Assembly (NCBI GenBank): GCA_900541875.1
Contig: UQLF01000007.1
Location: 33,791-97,790, forward strand
Origin: an uncultured Collinsella sp.
GTDB lineage: Bacteria; Actinomycetota; Coriobacteriia; Coriobacteriales; Coriobacteriaceae
DNA: 64,000 nt
Direction: 5' to 3'
Shown: positions 33,916 through 42,999 of the stretch, piece by piece
Position numbering within the stretch: the first letter of the stretch is position 1
Layout: each line of letters opens with the position of its first letter
The notes under the pieces: model-generated
What the model was told of the DNA's origin: nothing
The model's input: the letters and a program-made list of their open reading frames with translations, nothing else
Databases searched by the model: none
Made by a program: the position numbers and the translations under genes

Positions 33916-36900
33916 CTACACGTCCCTCCTTACAAACGTTCCTTCGTGGTTATACGAGCAGCGCGCATGCGCGGCCTGAGCCGACGCCGGGTCGACGGCG
34001 GCAACGTTGCCCGCCTCGAGCTCGCGCAGGCGCTCGGCGATGCCGGCCTCCACGCGATCGAGCAGGGCATCGAAGTCCATGCTGCCGCCCTCGCCCGGGA
34101 AGCCCTTCTTGAGGCCCGGGATGCGACCGTCACCGCGCTCTTCCTCGAGCAACTCGGCGCTCGCCGCACCGCGCAGCGCGGGCTTGCCGCCCTTGGTCGA
34201 AAAATAGAGCGCTGCACGGGTATCCAAGCCCAGTGCCCGACGCATGGCCTGCGCGTAGATGAGCGTTTGGGTATGGGGCGGCAGCCAGCGCGGGTCGTCG
34301 ATGGGAGGCTCGCCCGTCTCCTCGTCACGCACCGTGGGGTCGGCAAGCTTAAACTCCTCAACGCCCGAACGATGCTTGTAGTCGATTACCACGGCGCGGT
34401 TCTCGGCGTCCACATCCACGCGGTCGATGCGCCCGCCGAGCGGCCAACCGGCATACTCGACCTTAAGCTCATTAAAGGCGAACTCAAGGTAGCGTGGCGC
34501 AAAGGGGGCAAGTGCCTCGGACTCGTAGGCGAGCACGCCTTCCAGCTGCGGCAGAATCTCGGCCACCTGACGTTCCTCTACCGGAGAGAGCGGCACGAGC
34601 GGACCCTCGGCACCGCGCTTGCCGGCGTGCTCGGCCAAGGTCTCGTCAAAGACCTCGCGCAGCAGCTCCTGTGCGCGCGGCAGGTTCTCGGGCGTCACGC
34701 GCTCCATACCCTCTTGGGGCAGACGGGCATGCAGATGCTCCAGCACGTCGTGGACAAAGTTGCCCTTCTCCATGTTGCCAAAGCCCGCGTCGATAGACTG
34801 GGGCTTGACGCGATACGACACGAACCAGCACAGTGGGCAGGTAGAATAGGCCTCGATCTGCGAGGCGGACGTCAGACGCGGCACGAGCGGCGCGTCCTCG
34901 CCCTCGCCATCGCGACGGCGCAGGACCAGATACGGAATGGCTTCATCGCTCAGATGCTGAGGAGCTTCGCAGGTCACGCGCTCGCGTCTAAAACCTTCGC
35001 CTGCAGCGGGATCAAAGTCGGCGATGATATCGCCCTCGCCCACGCGCGTGGGCTTGGCAGCGCCAGCGGCCTCGGCATGTGCCCGCAGCTCGGTCCATAC
35101 GGCTGCCGGGTAGCACTCGCGCGCCTGGCGATCGTGCGTCACGCGGGCGAGCGCGACCGGACCGCTCGCCGCCTGCATCGCACGGCCAAAGCGCACGCGC
35201 AACAGGGCGGCGGGCTCCAAAGACACGCCGTCGCGGCGCAGCTCGGCCGTCAATGTGGCAAGCGGGCCCTCTTCGTGCGAAAGCGGATAGCTGTCCAGGT
35301 CGACATCGGCAAACAGCACGGCATCGTAGCCGCCAGGACGCAAAACCGACGCATCGGCAAGCGACACGAAGCGCACTTGTGCCCGTGGCGTGCGATCGAC
35401 CTCGTAGGTCGCGTAATCGTAAGCGGTACTGCGCTTGTCCACCTTAGTTCGAACGCCGTCGAGAACCGGCACGGTCGCGGCCTGCGACACGTCGAGCGCG
35501 CGAGCATCGTTCATAAGGATGTCGATGGCATGGTGCAGCAAAGCCGTCTCTGCCTGACGACGGGCCTGGCCGTCAAGACCGCCTAGAGCGCGATCGGGCA
35601 GCGCCTCTGCAACGGCGAGCATGGCCTTGAGCGCCGTCACGGGTTTGTCGCGCCACAGCGCCTGAAACACGTCCGAGACCACGCACGGCACATTCTTAAA
35701 CCAGTTATCGTCGCTGGCGGCCTTGCGGGCGCCCCTCACCTGGCCCTGCACGCTCTGCAGCAGGCTCTTGACGCCCGCAGCGGTCTTGCTGCGCGACAGG
35801 CGCATGTTCTTGTCGAAGCCGCGGGCGCTCGCGGCGTCGGCACCCGAAAGCGGACTGTAGATCCAGTCGGTAAGCTCCGGCGCGGGCCACCACTCGGTCT
35901 TTGACGCCATGCCCTCATCGGCGGCCTTCATGCGCTCGATCAGGCCGGCAAGCGCCGCAAACTGCCTGCCCGCGATGGACTGGGAAAACGCCGTGAACTC
36001 AGTTGTCTCGGCAGCGATATGACGAGCCGCCAGACGAGAGGCGAGCTCACCGAACAGCTGGGGTGCCCGGGCAGAAACGGCAAGCACGCGCACGGGGTCG
36101 GCAGAGGCGCCGTCGACCTCGGAACCCCGGCACGTTTTTACCAGATCATCAATTGCGTCCGCATAAGCATGAGCACGGGCATGGGGGCCAGCGACCTCAA
36201 TAAAGGCAGGCTGAGCGGCGGTCCCGCAAGCGGCATCAGACGCGCCGACACCCTCCCCTAGCGGCGCGATCTCAAACAACACATCGCGGGCATCAAATGC
36301 CGCGGCAAGCTCCTCGCGCATCGCCGCCTGTTCGCGGGCAAGCAGCACGACGACCTCTCCCCCATTGTTCGCCACGGCAGACAGCAGCTCGAGCAGACCG
36401 TGCGTAAACGACGTGATACCGCGCACGCATACGGCGCGAGTGCACGCCGGCAGGCTATCGGCCAGGACACTGGTCATAATGTCGGCTGCCTCGCAGGGCT
36501 CGACCATATCTCGACGGTCCAAACCGCCCGCGTAGGCGCGCAAAAGCTCGAACACACGAGCCTCGGCATCGCTTTTTGGCTCAGGCCGGCAGTTGTCGCC
36601 ACGGCATCGTTCGGCACCCGTCCCCGCAACGCCCGGCAACACGTCGCGGGCCATGCGCGCGAGCATGCGCACTGTGCCCTGGTTGCGCGAAAGCGGCTGC
36701 AGAGCGGCGTCGTCGCGGCGGTCGATCATGTCCGAGAACAGCATCTGGCGCTGAAGGTTGTCCACAAAGCTGCGGCCATCGCCCATAAGCTCCCACAGCG
36801 AGCTGAGCCACGATGTGGGCGTCTTGTAGTCGACACCCAGTGAAACCCCGGCTTCTGCCGCATCATGGCGGCACAGGTCGAGCTCGGCAAATGTTGGCGC

Positions 36901-37005
36901 CAACAGAACAGCGCGCCCGTAGCGGGCAACCAGGTCGGCCAGTAGCGCCGCCTCGGCATCGCTCAAATCCGTGCCGGCATTGGTGGTATAGATTCGAACA
37001 GGCAT
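33916..37005 (-). CDS. addB: AddB-like subunit of the AddAB helicase-nuclease
   Basis: This 1029-residue partner of AddA has a degenerate helicase-like N-terminal part and a C-terminal PD-(D/E)xK nuclease (GGRIDRVDVDAENRAVVIDYKHRSG). GGAGG lies just upstream of ATG 37005. In B. subtilis AddB one cysteine before the nuclease and three near the C-terminus bind a 4Fe-4S cluster. Here TCPLC is present, but the C-terminal group is reduced to one cysteine (HARCSYNHEG), so the usual cluster looks incomplete. It is also shorter than Bacillus AddB (about 1166). Confidence 0.9.
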   Translation of the reverse strand: MPVRIYTTNAGTDLSDAEAALLADLVARYGRAVLLAPTFAELDLCRHDAAEAGVSLGVDYKTPTSWLSSLWELMGDGRSFVDNLQRQMLFSDMIDRRDDAALQPLSRNQGTVRMLARMARDVLPGVAGTGAERCRGDNCRPEPKSDAEARVFELLRAYAGGLDRRDMVEPCEAADIMTSVLADSLPACTRAVCVRGITSFTHGLLELLSAVANNGGEVVVLLAREQAAMREELAAAFDARDVLFEIAPLGEGVGASDAACGTAAQPAFIEVAGPHARAHAYADAIDDLVKTCRGSEVDGASADPVRVLAVSARAPQLFGELASRLAARHIAAETTEFTAFSQSIAGRQFAALAGLIERMKAADEGMASKTEWWPAPELTDWIYSPLSGADAASARGFDKNMRLSRSKTAAGVKSLLQSVQGQVRGARKAASDDNWFKNVPCVVSDVFQALWRDKPVTALKAMLAVAEALPDRALGGLDGQARRQAETALLHHAIDILMNDARALDVSQAATVPVLDGVRTKVDKRSTAYDYATYEVDRTPRAQVRFVSLADASVLRPGGYDAVLFADVDLDSYPLSHEEGPLATLTAELRRDGVSLEPAALLRVRFGRAMQAASGPVALARVTHDRQARECYPAAVWTELRAHAEAAGAAKPTRVGEGDIIADFDPAAGEGFRRERVTCEAPQHLSDEAIPYLVLRRRDGEGEDAPLVPRLTSASQIEAYSTCPLCWFVSYRVKPQSIDAGFGNMEKGNFVHDVLEHLHARLPQEGMERVTPENLPRAQELLREVFDETLAEHAGKRGAEGPLVPLSPVEERQVAEILPQLEGVLAYESEALAPFAPRYLEFAFNELKVEYAGWPLGGRIDRVDVDAENRAVVIDYKHRSGVEEFKLADPTVRDEETGEPPIDDPRWLPPHTQTLIYAQAMRRALGLDTRAALYFSTKGGKPALRGAASAELLEEERGDGRIPGLKKGFPGEGGSMDFDALLDRVEAGIAERLRELEAGNVAAVDPASAQAAHARCSYNHEGTFVRRDV

Positions 37006-37137
37006 GGTCCTCCGCTCAAACTGTTCGCAATAATCAATGCATCCATCCTACCCGCCCAAGCGGACACATTGCCACCGCAGCTCCATCTTTTGGTACAAAG
37101 CAACCTGACCCCAACGCACCAGCCGATTGCGGGCATA

Positions 37138-37169
37138 TAAAAACCGCCCCCGGGGGAGCGGTTTTGTAC
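37138..37169 (-). terminator. intrinsic terminator of the YerC/TrpR-like gene
   Basis: On the minus strand ACCGCTCCCCCGGGGGCGGT forms a hairpin and is followed by TTTTATATG. It lies about 20 nt after the stop at 37189. Confidence 0.88.
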
Positions 37170-37188
37170 AATTCGTTTTTTGCGCGGC

Positions 37189-37488
37189 CTACTCGCCGTC
37201 CTCCAGCTTAATGAGGATTTTGCGGTAGCCACCGTACTCGCCGTTGAGCGCCTTGGACACACGGCTCACCGTGGTGGACGAAGCGCCAGTACGGGCTTGA
37301 ACCTCAACATAAGGCTCTCCCTCGTCCAGGTAACGCGCGACCTGCAGACGCTGCGATAGATCGCAAATCTCGCGCGGCGTGCAGATATCGGTCAAAAACG
37401 CCTGGATATCCTTCTCGTCGTCCAAAAGGCTAAATGCGTGGACCAGCTGCTTGACATCAGGCTTGTCAAACATGTTCTCGATATTCAT
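37189..37488 (-). CDS. YerC/YecD (TrpR-like) DNA-binding regulator
   Basis: This 99-residue protein is all helical and belongs to the TrpR/YerC superfamily. It has LLDDEKDIQAFLTDICTPREICDLSQRLQVARYLDEGEPYVEVQARTGASSTTVSRVSKAL, where the second half is a helix-turn-helix with the recognition segment SSTTVSRV. The family name is common in Firmicutes and Actinobacteria; targets are unknown and no tryptophan genes are nearby. The gene is divergent from the holin-like gene and has its own terminator. The ATG at 37488 has only a weak GGTGAT upstream, and 37473 is an alternative start. Confidence 0.88.
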   Translation of the reverse strand: MNIENMFDKPDVKQLVHAFSLLDDEKDIQAFLTDICTPREICDLSQRLQVARYLDEGEPYVEVQARTGASSTTVSRVSKALNGEYGGYRKILIKLEDGE

Positions 37489-37812
37489 CGATCACCGCCA
37501 AACCCGCCAAAAGGCATCGAAGTTGATACTGACATCGGGCATCGTTCGCCCGTTCTATGCAATAGGGCAACGCCTGTGGCTTTTGCCCGTAGCAGTTTAG
37601 CACACCACCAAACTAAAGCGACAAGACTCTCTGCCAGCGGCGCGTTTTTCAGGACGAACGCCGTTTAGAAACCGAATGCGCACGTAAGCTCCACGAATAT
37701 TTGAGACAATGGGCGCCCAAACACCGCGACGCGCCCGCGCAACCATCCAGGTCGCCGCCGCAAGCCGCTTCACGCGACGCCAGCAACCCCGGCGCAAGAA
37801 AGGATTCATGCC
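37489..37812. other. divergent intergenic region
   Basis: This 324-nt region lies between the divergent YerC-like and holin-like genes and should hold both promoters. I see no clear operator, hairpin or RNA gene; the AAAGGA ribosome site of the holin-like gene is at its right end. Confidence 0.5.
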
Positions 37813-38178
37813 ATGCGCTTTATGCTTAACTGGCTCTTTACTTCGATCGCCATCGCGATCGCCACGTTCCTCGTCCCCGGCATCCAACCCTTCGGTTTTG
37901 CCGAGGCCTGGGTCTGTTTCACCTTTGTGGGACTGTTCCTCAACATCGTCGATTCGCTCGTCAAGCCGTTCCTGACGGTCATCTCACTGCCGCTCACTAT
38001 TATTACGCTTGGTATTTTTCAGCTTGTAGTCAACAGCTTTATGCTCGAGCTGGCCAGCTACCTGTCGGTCAATCTGCTGGGCGCGGGCATCTCCATCGCC
38101 GGCTTTGGATCGGCCTTTATGGGCAGCATCCTGGTATCCATCATGCGCAGCATTCTCGATAGCATCGCCGAGGGCTAG
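37813..38178 (+). CDS. four-helix phage-holin-family membrane protein
   Basis: The protein is 121 residues and almost entirely hydrophobic, with four predicted helices (FMLNWLFTSIAIAIATFLVP, AWVCFTFVGLFLNIVDSLV, FLTVISLPLTIITLGIFQLVVNSFML, ISIAGFGSAFMGSILVSIM). The conserved motif DSLVKPFLTVISLPLTIITLG is typical of the 4-TM holin-like family found across actinobacteria. These are usually chromosomal genes not linked to prophage, and no other phage gene is near. AAAGGA precedes the ATG. A holin function is not implied. Confidence 0.9.
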   Translation: MRFMLNWLFTSIAIAIATFLVPGIQPFGFAEAWVCFTFVGLFLNIVDSLVKPFLTVISLPLTIITLGIFQLVVNSFMLELASYLSVNLLGAGISIAGFGSAFMGSILVSIMRSILDSIAEG

Positions 38179-38215
38179 AACTGTTCAATACGAACCGTCA
38201 TATCGACCCAAAACA

Positions 38216-38253
38216 AAGGCCGCCCATCGCAAAAATGGGCGGCCTTCTTATTT
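38216..38253. terminator. bidirectional intrinsic terminator (holin-like and Rrf2 genes)
   Basis: A perfect 12-bp stem AAGGCCGCCCAT/ATGGGCGGCCTT (38216-38227 with 38235-38246) is followed by CTTATTT on plus and TTTGTTTT on minus. It sits between two convergent genes and can serve both. Confidence 0.9.
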
Positions 38254-38315
38254 GCCAAGTCTCAAAGGACGAGAGGATCTACCATTTCTACCCCGTCCCC
38301 AAATGCAGGTGTGGG

Positions 38316-38744
38316 CTAGATGACGTAGTCGTAGCCATGGTTGGGAGCGACAAGTTGATCGAGCGTCACGCCATCGAGGTAGTCGTTGATGAGCTTGTCA
38401 AGGTTCTTCCACACGTCGAGCGTGGGACACTCGTCCGAACGCGAGCAACCCTTGCAGTCGCCGTCCAGGCATGCGACCGGTGCCAGGCTGCCCTCGGTCA
38501 GGCGCAAGATCTCGCCCACCGTGTACTGCTCGGGCGGGCGCGTGAGCACGTAGCCGCCGCCCTTGCCGCGCATGCCCGAGAGCATATTGGCGCGGACGAG
38601 CGTAGCCAAGATGTTCTCGAGATATTTCTCGGAAATCCCCTGTCGCGCCGCGATCTCTTTGAGCGGGATGCGGCCTGCCGCCTGGTGCTCGGCCAGGTCG
38701 ACCATAACGCGCAGGGCATATCTGCCCTTTGTGGAAACCAACAT
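38316..38744 (-). CDS. Rrf2-family transcriptional regulator with Cys cluster (IscR/CymR-like)
   Basis: This 142-residue Rrf2 repressor has the typical N-terminal winged helix (MLVSTKGRYALRVMVDLAEH, IAARQGISEKYLENILATL). Four cysteines lie at 92, 97, 100 and 106 (CLDGDCKGCSRSDEC), in the region where IscR-type members bind an Fe-S cluster. It is divergent from cysK across 255 nt that contain a perfect palindrome overlapping the cysK -10. Control of cysteine synthesis in response to sulfur or Fe-S status is the likely role; CymR of Bacillus lacks such cysteines, so the sensing mode may be nearer IscR. Confidence 0.92.
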   Translation of the reverse strand: MLVSTKGRYALRVMVDLAEHQAAGRIPLKEIAARQGISEKYLENILATLVRANMLSGMRGKGGGYVLTRPPEQYTVGEILRLTEGSLAPVACLDGDCKGCSRSDECPTLDVWKNLDKLINDYLDGVTLDQLVAPNHGYDYVI

Positions 38745-38892
38745 ATATATTGCTGCCTTTCGGTCTTTTAATTCGTAGAAATTCTAGCCGAAATATTGGT
38801 TTTGAAAATACCTATTCCCGTCAAGATGGTTAATCGACTCGTAATAATCTTCTATTTCCTATTGCGTTACTAGGCTTTAGTGTCTACCATGC

Positions 38893-38925
38893 TTGCCAAC
38901 AGCTAAACGAACAACCTATAAGGTT
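38893..38925 (+). promoter_or_regulatory. cysK promoter and candidate Rrf2 operator
   Basis: The -35 TTGCCA (38893-38898) and -10 TATAAG (38917-38922) are separated by 18 nt. A perfect palindrome AACCTATAAGGTT (38913-38925) covers the -10. It lies between the divergent Rrf2 and cysK genes, so repression by the Rrf2 protein is plausible. Confidence 0.65.
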
Positions 38926-38999
38926 TATGGGTTTCGCTGTTACACACACACCGTGAAACCACACGGTATCCAGTCATTTGAACACTTTGGAGGTTCACC

Positions 39000-39938
<939 letters not shown>

Positions 39939-40049
39939 GGCCCGTCGCCCATAGGTTGAGCCCAGGACGAACCGGTCTCCTCTCTCCCGGCAGTCTGAGC
40001 CCATCCCATCAGGGTGTCCCACGAGACGTCCGAACTTGCTACAATGTCT

Positions 40050-40088
40050 GCGGCGCGGAACCAGCCTCCCGCGCCGCTTTTCTTTTTT
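40050..40088 (+). terminator. intrinsic terminator between cysK and mnmA
   Basis: The stem GCGGCGCGG (40050-40058) pairs with CCGCGCCGC (40069-40077) and is followed by TTTTCTTTTTT. A TACAAT box sits just before it at 40040-40045; if this is mnmA's promoter, the hairpin would be an attenuator in the mnmA leader rather than a plain cysK terminator. Confidence 0.9.
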
Positions 40089-40117
40089 GGCCACATGCCA
40101 CCAAGGAGAACCTCCCC

Positions 40118-41218
40118 ATGCACAACAAGCGCGTGCTCGTCGCCATGAGCGGCGGCGTCGATTCCAGCGTGACTGCCTACCTGCTCAAAAGCCAGGGCTA
40201 CGAATGCGTCGGTGCCACCATGCGCCTCACCTGTCCCGCGCCCGATCCCGACACGGGCATGAGTAAGGTCGACCGCGACATCGCCGATGCAAAGGCCGTC
40301 GCCGAGCGCCTGGGGATACCCCACCATGTGCTCGACCTGCAGCAGACCTTCGACCGCAATGTTATTGAGCGCTTCGTGACCGCCTACCAGGAGGGACTGA
40401 CGCCCAACCCGTGCATCAGCTGCAACCGCCATATTAAGTTTGGCGCGCTGCTCGATGCGGCACTCGATATGGGCTGCGACTACATCGCCACAGGCCACTA
40501 CGCCAAAACGAGCCAGGCGTCCGACGGCACCTGGCAGCTGCACCGCGGCGAGGACCCCAAAAAGGACCAGAGCTACTTTTTGTATTCGCTTACGCAGGAA
40601 CGCCTGGCGCACACGATCTTTCCGCTGGCAAGCCTAGACAAAGAGCGCGACGTGCGCCGGATTGCCGCCGATCAGGGCTTCATCAACGCCAAGAAGGCCG
40701 AAAGCGAGGATATCTGCTTTATCGCGGACGGCGACTACGCGGGCTATATCGAGCGCCGCTGCGGACATGCCGCTGCACCGGGCGACATTGTGTGGCGCGA
40801 CGGCAGCGTGGTCGGACGCCATAACGGCGCGCTGCGCTATACCATCGGCCAGCGCAAGGGCCTGGGCGTCGCGATGGCGCATCCCGTGTACGTAACGGGT
40901 GTCGATGCCGCCAGCAACATTGTGCATCTGGGCGAGGCCGAGGACCTGAGGGCCACAGCGCTCGCGGCCAACGACTGGATCTGGAGCGCCCCTGCCGACC
41001 GCATGGAAGCAGAACTCACGTCCGGCGGCATTCACGTGGGTGCCAAGTACCGCTACCGTCAAAAGGACCAGGCAGCAACCCTTACACGTGGCGCCGACGG
41101 GCAAATACTGCTGACTTTTGACGAGCCGCAACGAGCCATCGCCCCCGGCCAGGCAGTCGTTGCCTACCGCGGCGACGTCGTCTTGGGCGGCGGCACGGTG
41201 ACCGGCGCGCTTAAGTAG
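40118..41218 (+). CDS. mnmA: tRNA-specific 2-thiouridylase MnmA
   Basis: This enzyme adds sulfur at U34 of tRNA Lys, Glu and Gln. It is 366 residues. The ATP-pyrophosphatase P-loop SGGVDSS is near the start, the catalytic cysteine is in TPNPCISCNRHIKFG, and the second is in SEDICFIADGDY. AAGGAG lies upstream of ATG 40118; a longer in-frame extension to 39956 runs through the terminator and is rejected. A palindromic element begins 18 nt after the stop. Confidence 0.96.
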   Translation: MHNKRVLVAMSGGVDSSVTAYLLKSQGYECVGATMRLTCPAPDPDTGMSKVDRDIADAKAVAERLGIPHHVLDLQQTFDRNVIERFVTAYQEGLTPNPCISCNRHIKFGALLDAALDMGCDYIATGHYAKTSQASDGTWQLHRGEDPKKDQSYFLYSLTQERLAHTIFPLASLDKERDVRRIAADQGFINAKKAESEDICFIADGDYAGYIERRCGHAAAPGDIVWRDGSVVGRHNGALRYTIGQRKGLGVAMAHPVYVTGVDAASNIVHLGEAEDLRATALAANDWIWSAPADRMEAELTSGGIHVGAKYRYRQKDQAATLTRGADGQILLTFDEPQRAIAPGQAVVAYRGDVVLGGGTVTGALK

Positions 41219-41236
41219 CCCCATCCCCTTCATAAA

Positions 41237-41299
41237 TTGCGGTGAAATAGGGACTGTTTACGCGTTTAAAACCGCCAAACAGTCCCTATTTCACCGCAA
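41237..41299. repeat. long-arm palindrome, family 1 copy 2
   Basis: The arms 41237-41259 and 41277-41299 are 23 nt and perfectly complementary, beginning TTGCGGTGAAAT. They match copy 1 at 30205-30268 except at two or three positions. It lies between convergent mnmA and the M42 aminopeptidase and may end both transcripts. Confidence 0.9.
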
Positions 41300-41354
41300 C
41301 TTAGAGAGGACGGCCTCGGTCGGCACTGCTGTGTCAGCCGAGGCCGCTACATCG

Positions 41355-42395
41355 TTAGCGCTGGACGTAGGCGCGAACCAGCTCAAAGGTGTTGCGCACG
41401 CCGTCAATGTGGCTGCGCTCGTAGTTGTGGCTCGCGTACACGCCGGGACCGATCAGGCCGTGACGGATGTCGTAGCCGGCGGAAAGCGTGGCCTCAACGT
41501 CCGAGCCGTAATGCGGGTACACGTCGATGGCGTAATCGAGCTCCAGCTCGCGCGCGATGTTGGACAGCGTGGTTACCAGGTCGTAGTTGTACGGACCGCC
41601 CGAATCCTTGGCGCAGATCGAAACCATGCGCTCGGTGCAGCCCAGGTCGTCGCCCACGCAGCCCATGTCTACGCTGATCATCTCGCGCGTGTCGGCCGGC
41701 ACGAAGGCTCCGCCGTGGCCGACCTCCTCGTACACGGTAAAGAGCAGCGACACCTTGCGTGAAAGCGTCACCTCGCCAGCGGCGACGGCACGCGCCAAGC
41801 CCAGCAGAATCGCCGCCGACAGCTTGTCATCCAAGAAGCGGCTCTTAATGTAGCCGCTCTCCGTCACCGTGGTACGCGGATCCATAGCGATGATGTCACC
41901 AGTCTGAATGCCCAGCTCAAGCACATCGTCCTTGCTGTCGACGTTCTCGTCGAGCAAGATCTCCATGTTCTTCTCGATGGTCTTGACCGGCTCATCGGCC
42001 ACATGCGCCGAGGGCTCGGTATTGAGGACCACACCCGTGTAGACATTGCCATCGCGCGTATAAACGGTGCAGTTCTCGCCATCGGCCGTAGACCACTGAT
42101 GCCCGCCGAGAGTCGTGGGGCGCAGGCGACCATTGTCCTTAATGGAGCGCACCATGGCGCCCAGGGTATCGACATGGCTCGCCAGTACGAGCGGCTCACC
42201 CTCGCCACCAAGCTCAACGAGCACGTTGCCCTTATTGGAACGCTCGGGGCCAAAGCCCATATCGCGCAGGGTCTCCATCAGATAATCAGTAGCCGCACGA
42301 GTAAACCCCGTAGGCGAAGCAATCGAGGTAAGCGCCTTCAGCTGGTCAGTAATATAGGAGAGCGTCCCCTCTAAAGAAGCAATATCAGAAGTCAT
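41355..42395 (-). CDS. M42-family metallo-aminopeptidase
   Basis: The 346-residue enzyme is a cytoplasmic di-zinc aminopeptidase of family M42, which makes tetrahedral TET-like complexes. Metal and catalytic motifs are seen: LASHVDTLGAMV, SRFLDDKLSAAILLG, YEEVGHGGAFV and the DMG segment, with the C-terminal ASHNYERSHIDGV histidine. The start is ATG 42395, with GGAAGG 7 nt upstream, rather than ATG 42401, which abuts the site. It likely helps amino acid use from peptides, with the C69 dipeptidase at 2.2 kb. Confidence 0.92.
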   Translation of the reverse strand: MTSDIASLEGTLSYITDQLKALTSIASPTGFTRAATDYLMETLRDMGFGPERSNKGNVLVELGGEGEPLVLASHVDTLGAMVRSIKDNGRLRPTTLGGHQWSTADGENCTVYTRDGNVYTGVVLNTEPSAHVADEPVKTIEKNMEILLDENVDSKDDVLELGIQTGDIIAMDPRTTVTESGYIKSRFLDDKLSAAILLGLARAVAAGEVTLSRKVSLLFTVYEEVGHGGAFVPADTREMISVDMGCVGDDLGCTERMVSICAKDSGGPYNYDLVTTLSNIARELELDYAIDVYPHYGSDVEATLSAGYDIRHGLIGPGVYASHNYERSHIDGVRNTFELVRAYVQR

Positions 42396-42605
42396 ATGCA
42401 TCCTTCCAAGCAAAACTAAGACCGAGTCCCGATTTTAACCGTTCTGCACGCGTAAGGCCCTGGGAGCCGAGTCGCCTCCAGACGTCCCCGCGCCGATTTT
42501 GCGCACGCGCACGGCTTGCAATCCCAATCTTGCATAAATCCTATCGGTATCTGCATAGAAATGAGGAATCTTTTTGCTTCGTCTCAGGGTGCCCCACCTT
42601 GGGCC

Positions 42606-42839
42606 GTGCAAAAAACGGAGTATTCAGCACCGTGGGCCCCAACGGCCCCATCGCGAACGACAAAACGACGCGGTTACAGCAGTGTTGCAGGTCGTCGCAA
42701 AGCAGAAACTCGGTAACAACCCCCTCCACTCATTGATAGCCCGCCCACAATGGCTGTCGATGGGCGTCTGCGGGTCACTACCGCCCATTCACAACGTTAT
42801 GCATTTTTAAGAGCTTGTTGAATACTCCCAAAAATGCGC
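42606..42839. mobile_element. 233-bp gene-free element with inverted ends, copy A
   Basis: The left end GTGCAAAAAACGGAGTATTC (42606-42625) faces an inverted related end (GAATACTCCC, A/T run, TGCGC, to 42839). Length is 234 nt. A second element at 60957-61189 has the same ends and 233 nt, but I see no similarity between the interiors. It has no ORF; a MITE-like or regulatory unit is possible. Confidence 0.6.
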
Positions 42840-42912
42840 GCAGGGAAGTGCACCACCTATCCGCAGCGGGCAGTACGCCTTGGTTTTGTCCGTCTCAGGG
42901 CATCGACGCAGC

Positions 42913-42946
42913 ACAAAAAGCCCCGCCGTGCGTAGCGCGGCGGGGC
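42913..42946 (-). terminator. intrinsic terminator of fucO
   Basis: The stem GCCCCGCC (42920-42927) pairs with GGCGGGGC (42939-42946), with TTTTTGTGC following on the minus strand. It closely resembles the formate-THF ligase terminator. Confidence 0.9.
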
Positions 42947-42999
42947 CAGCGGCAAGTCAAAAGACCATACGCCTACAGGTGAAAGAACACCAAACGAGG

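Larger units (their letters stand above)
42396..42999. other. gene-free region holding 233-bp element copy A
   Basis: The region holds element A (42606-42839), the terminator of fucO (42913-42946) and flanks with no further signal. Small open frames within it lack ribosome sites and do not resemble proteins. Confidence 0.7.

Noticed and set aside
31552..35586. Long plus-strand open frame opposite addA/addB
   Set aside because: Its product is low-complexity and Arg/His/Leu-rich with no known motif. The minus-strand AddA and AddB are complete.
37813..38178. Prophage remnant suggested by a holin-family protein
   Set aside because: The 4-TM holin-like family is chromosomal in many actinobacteria and no phage gene is adjacent.
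42516..42810. Small open frames within element A
   Set aside because: Several overlapping short frames in different phases without ribosome sites; composition is not protein-like.
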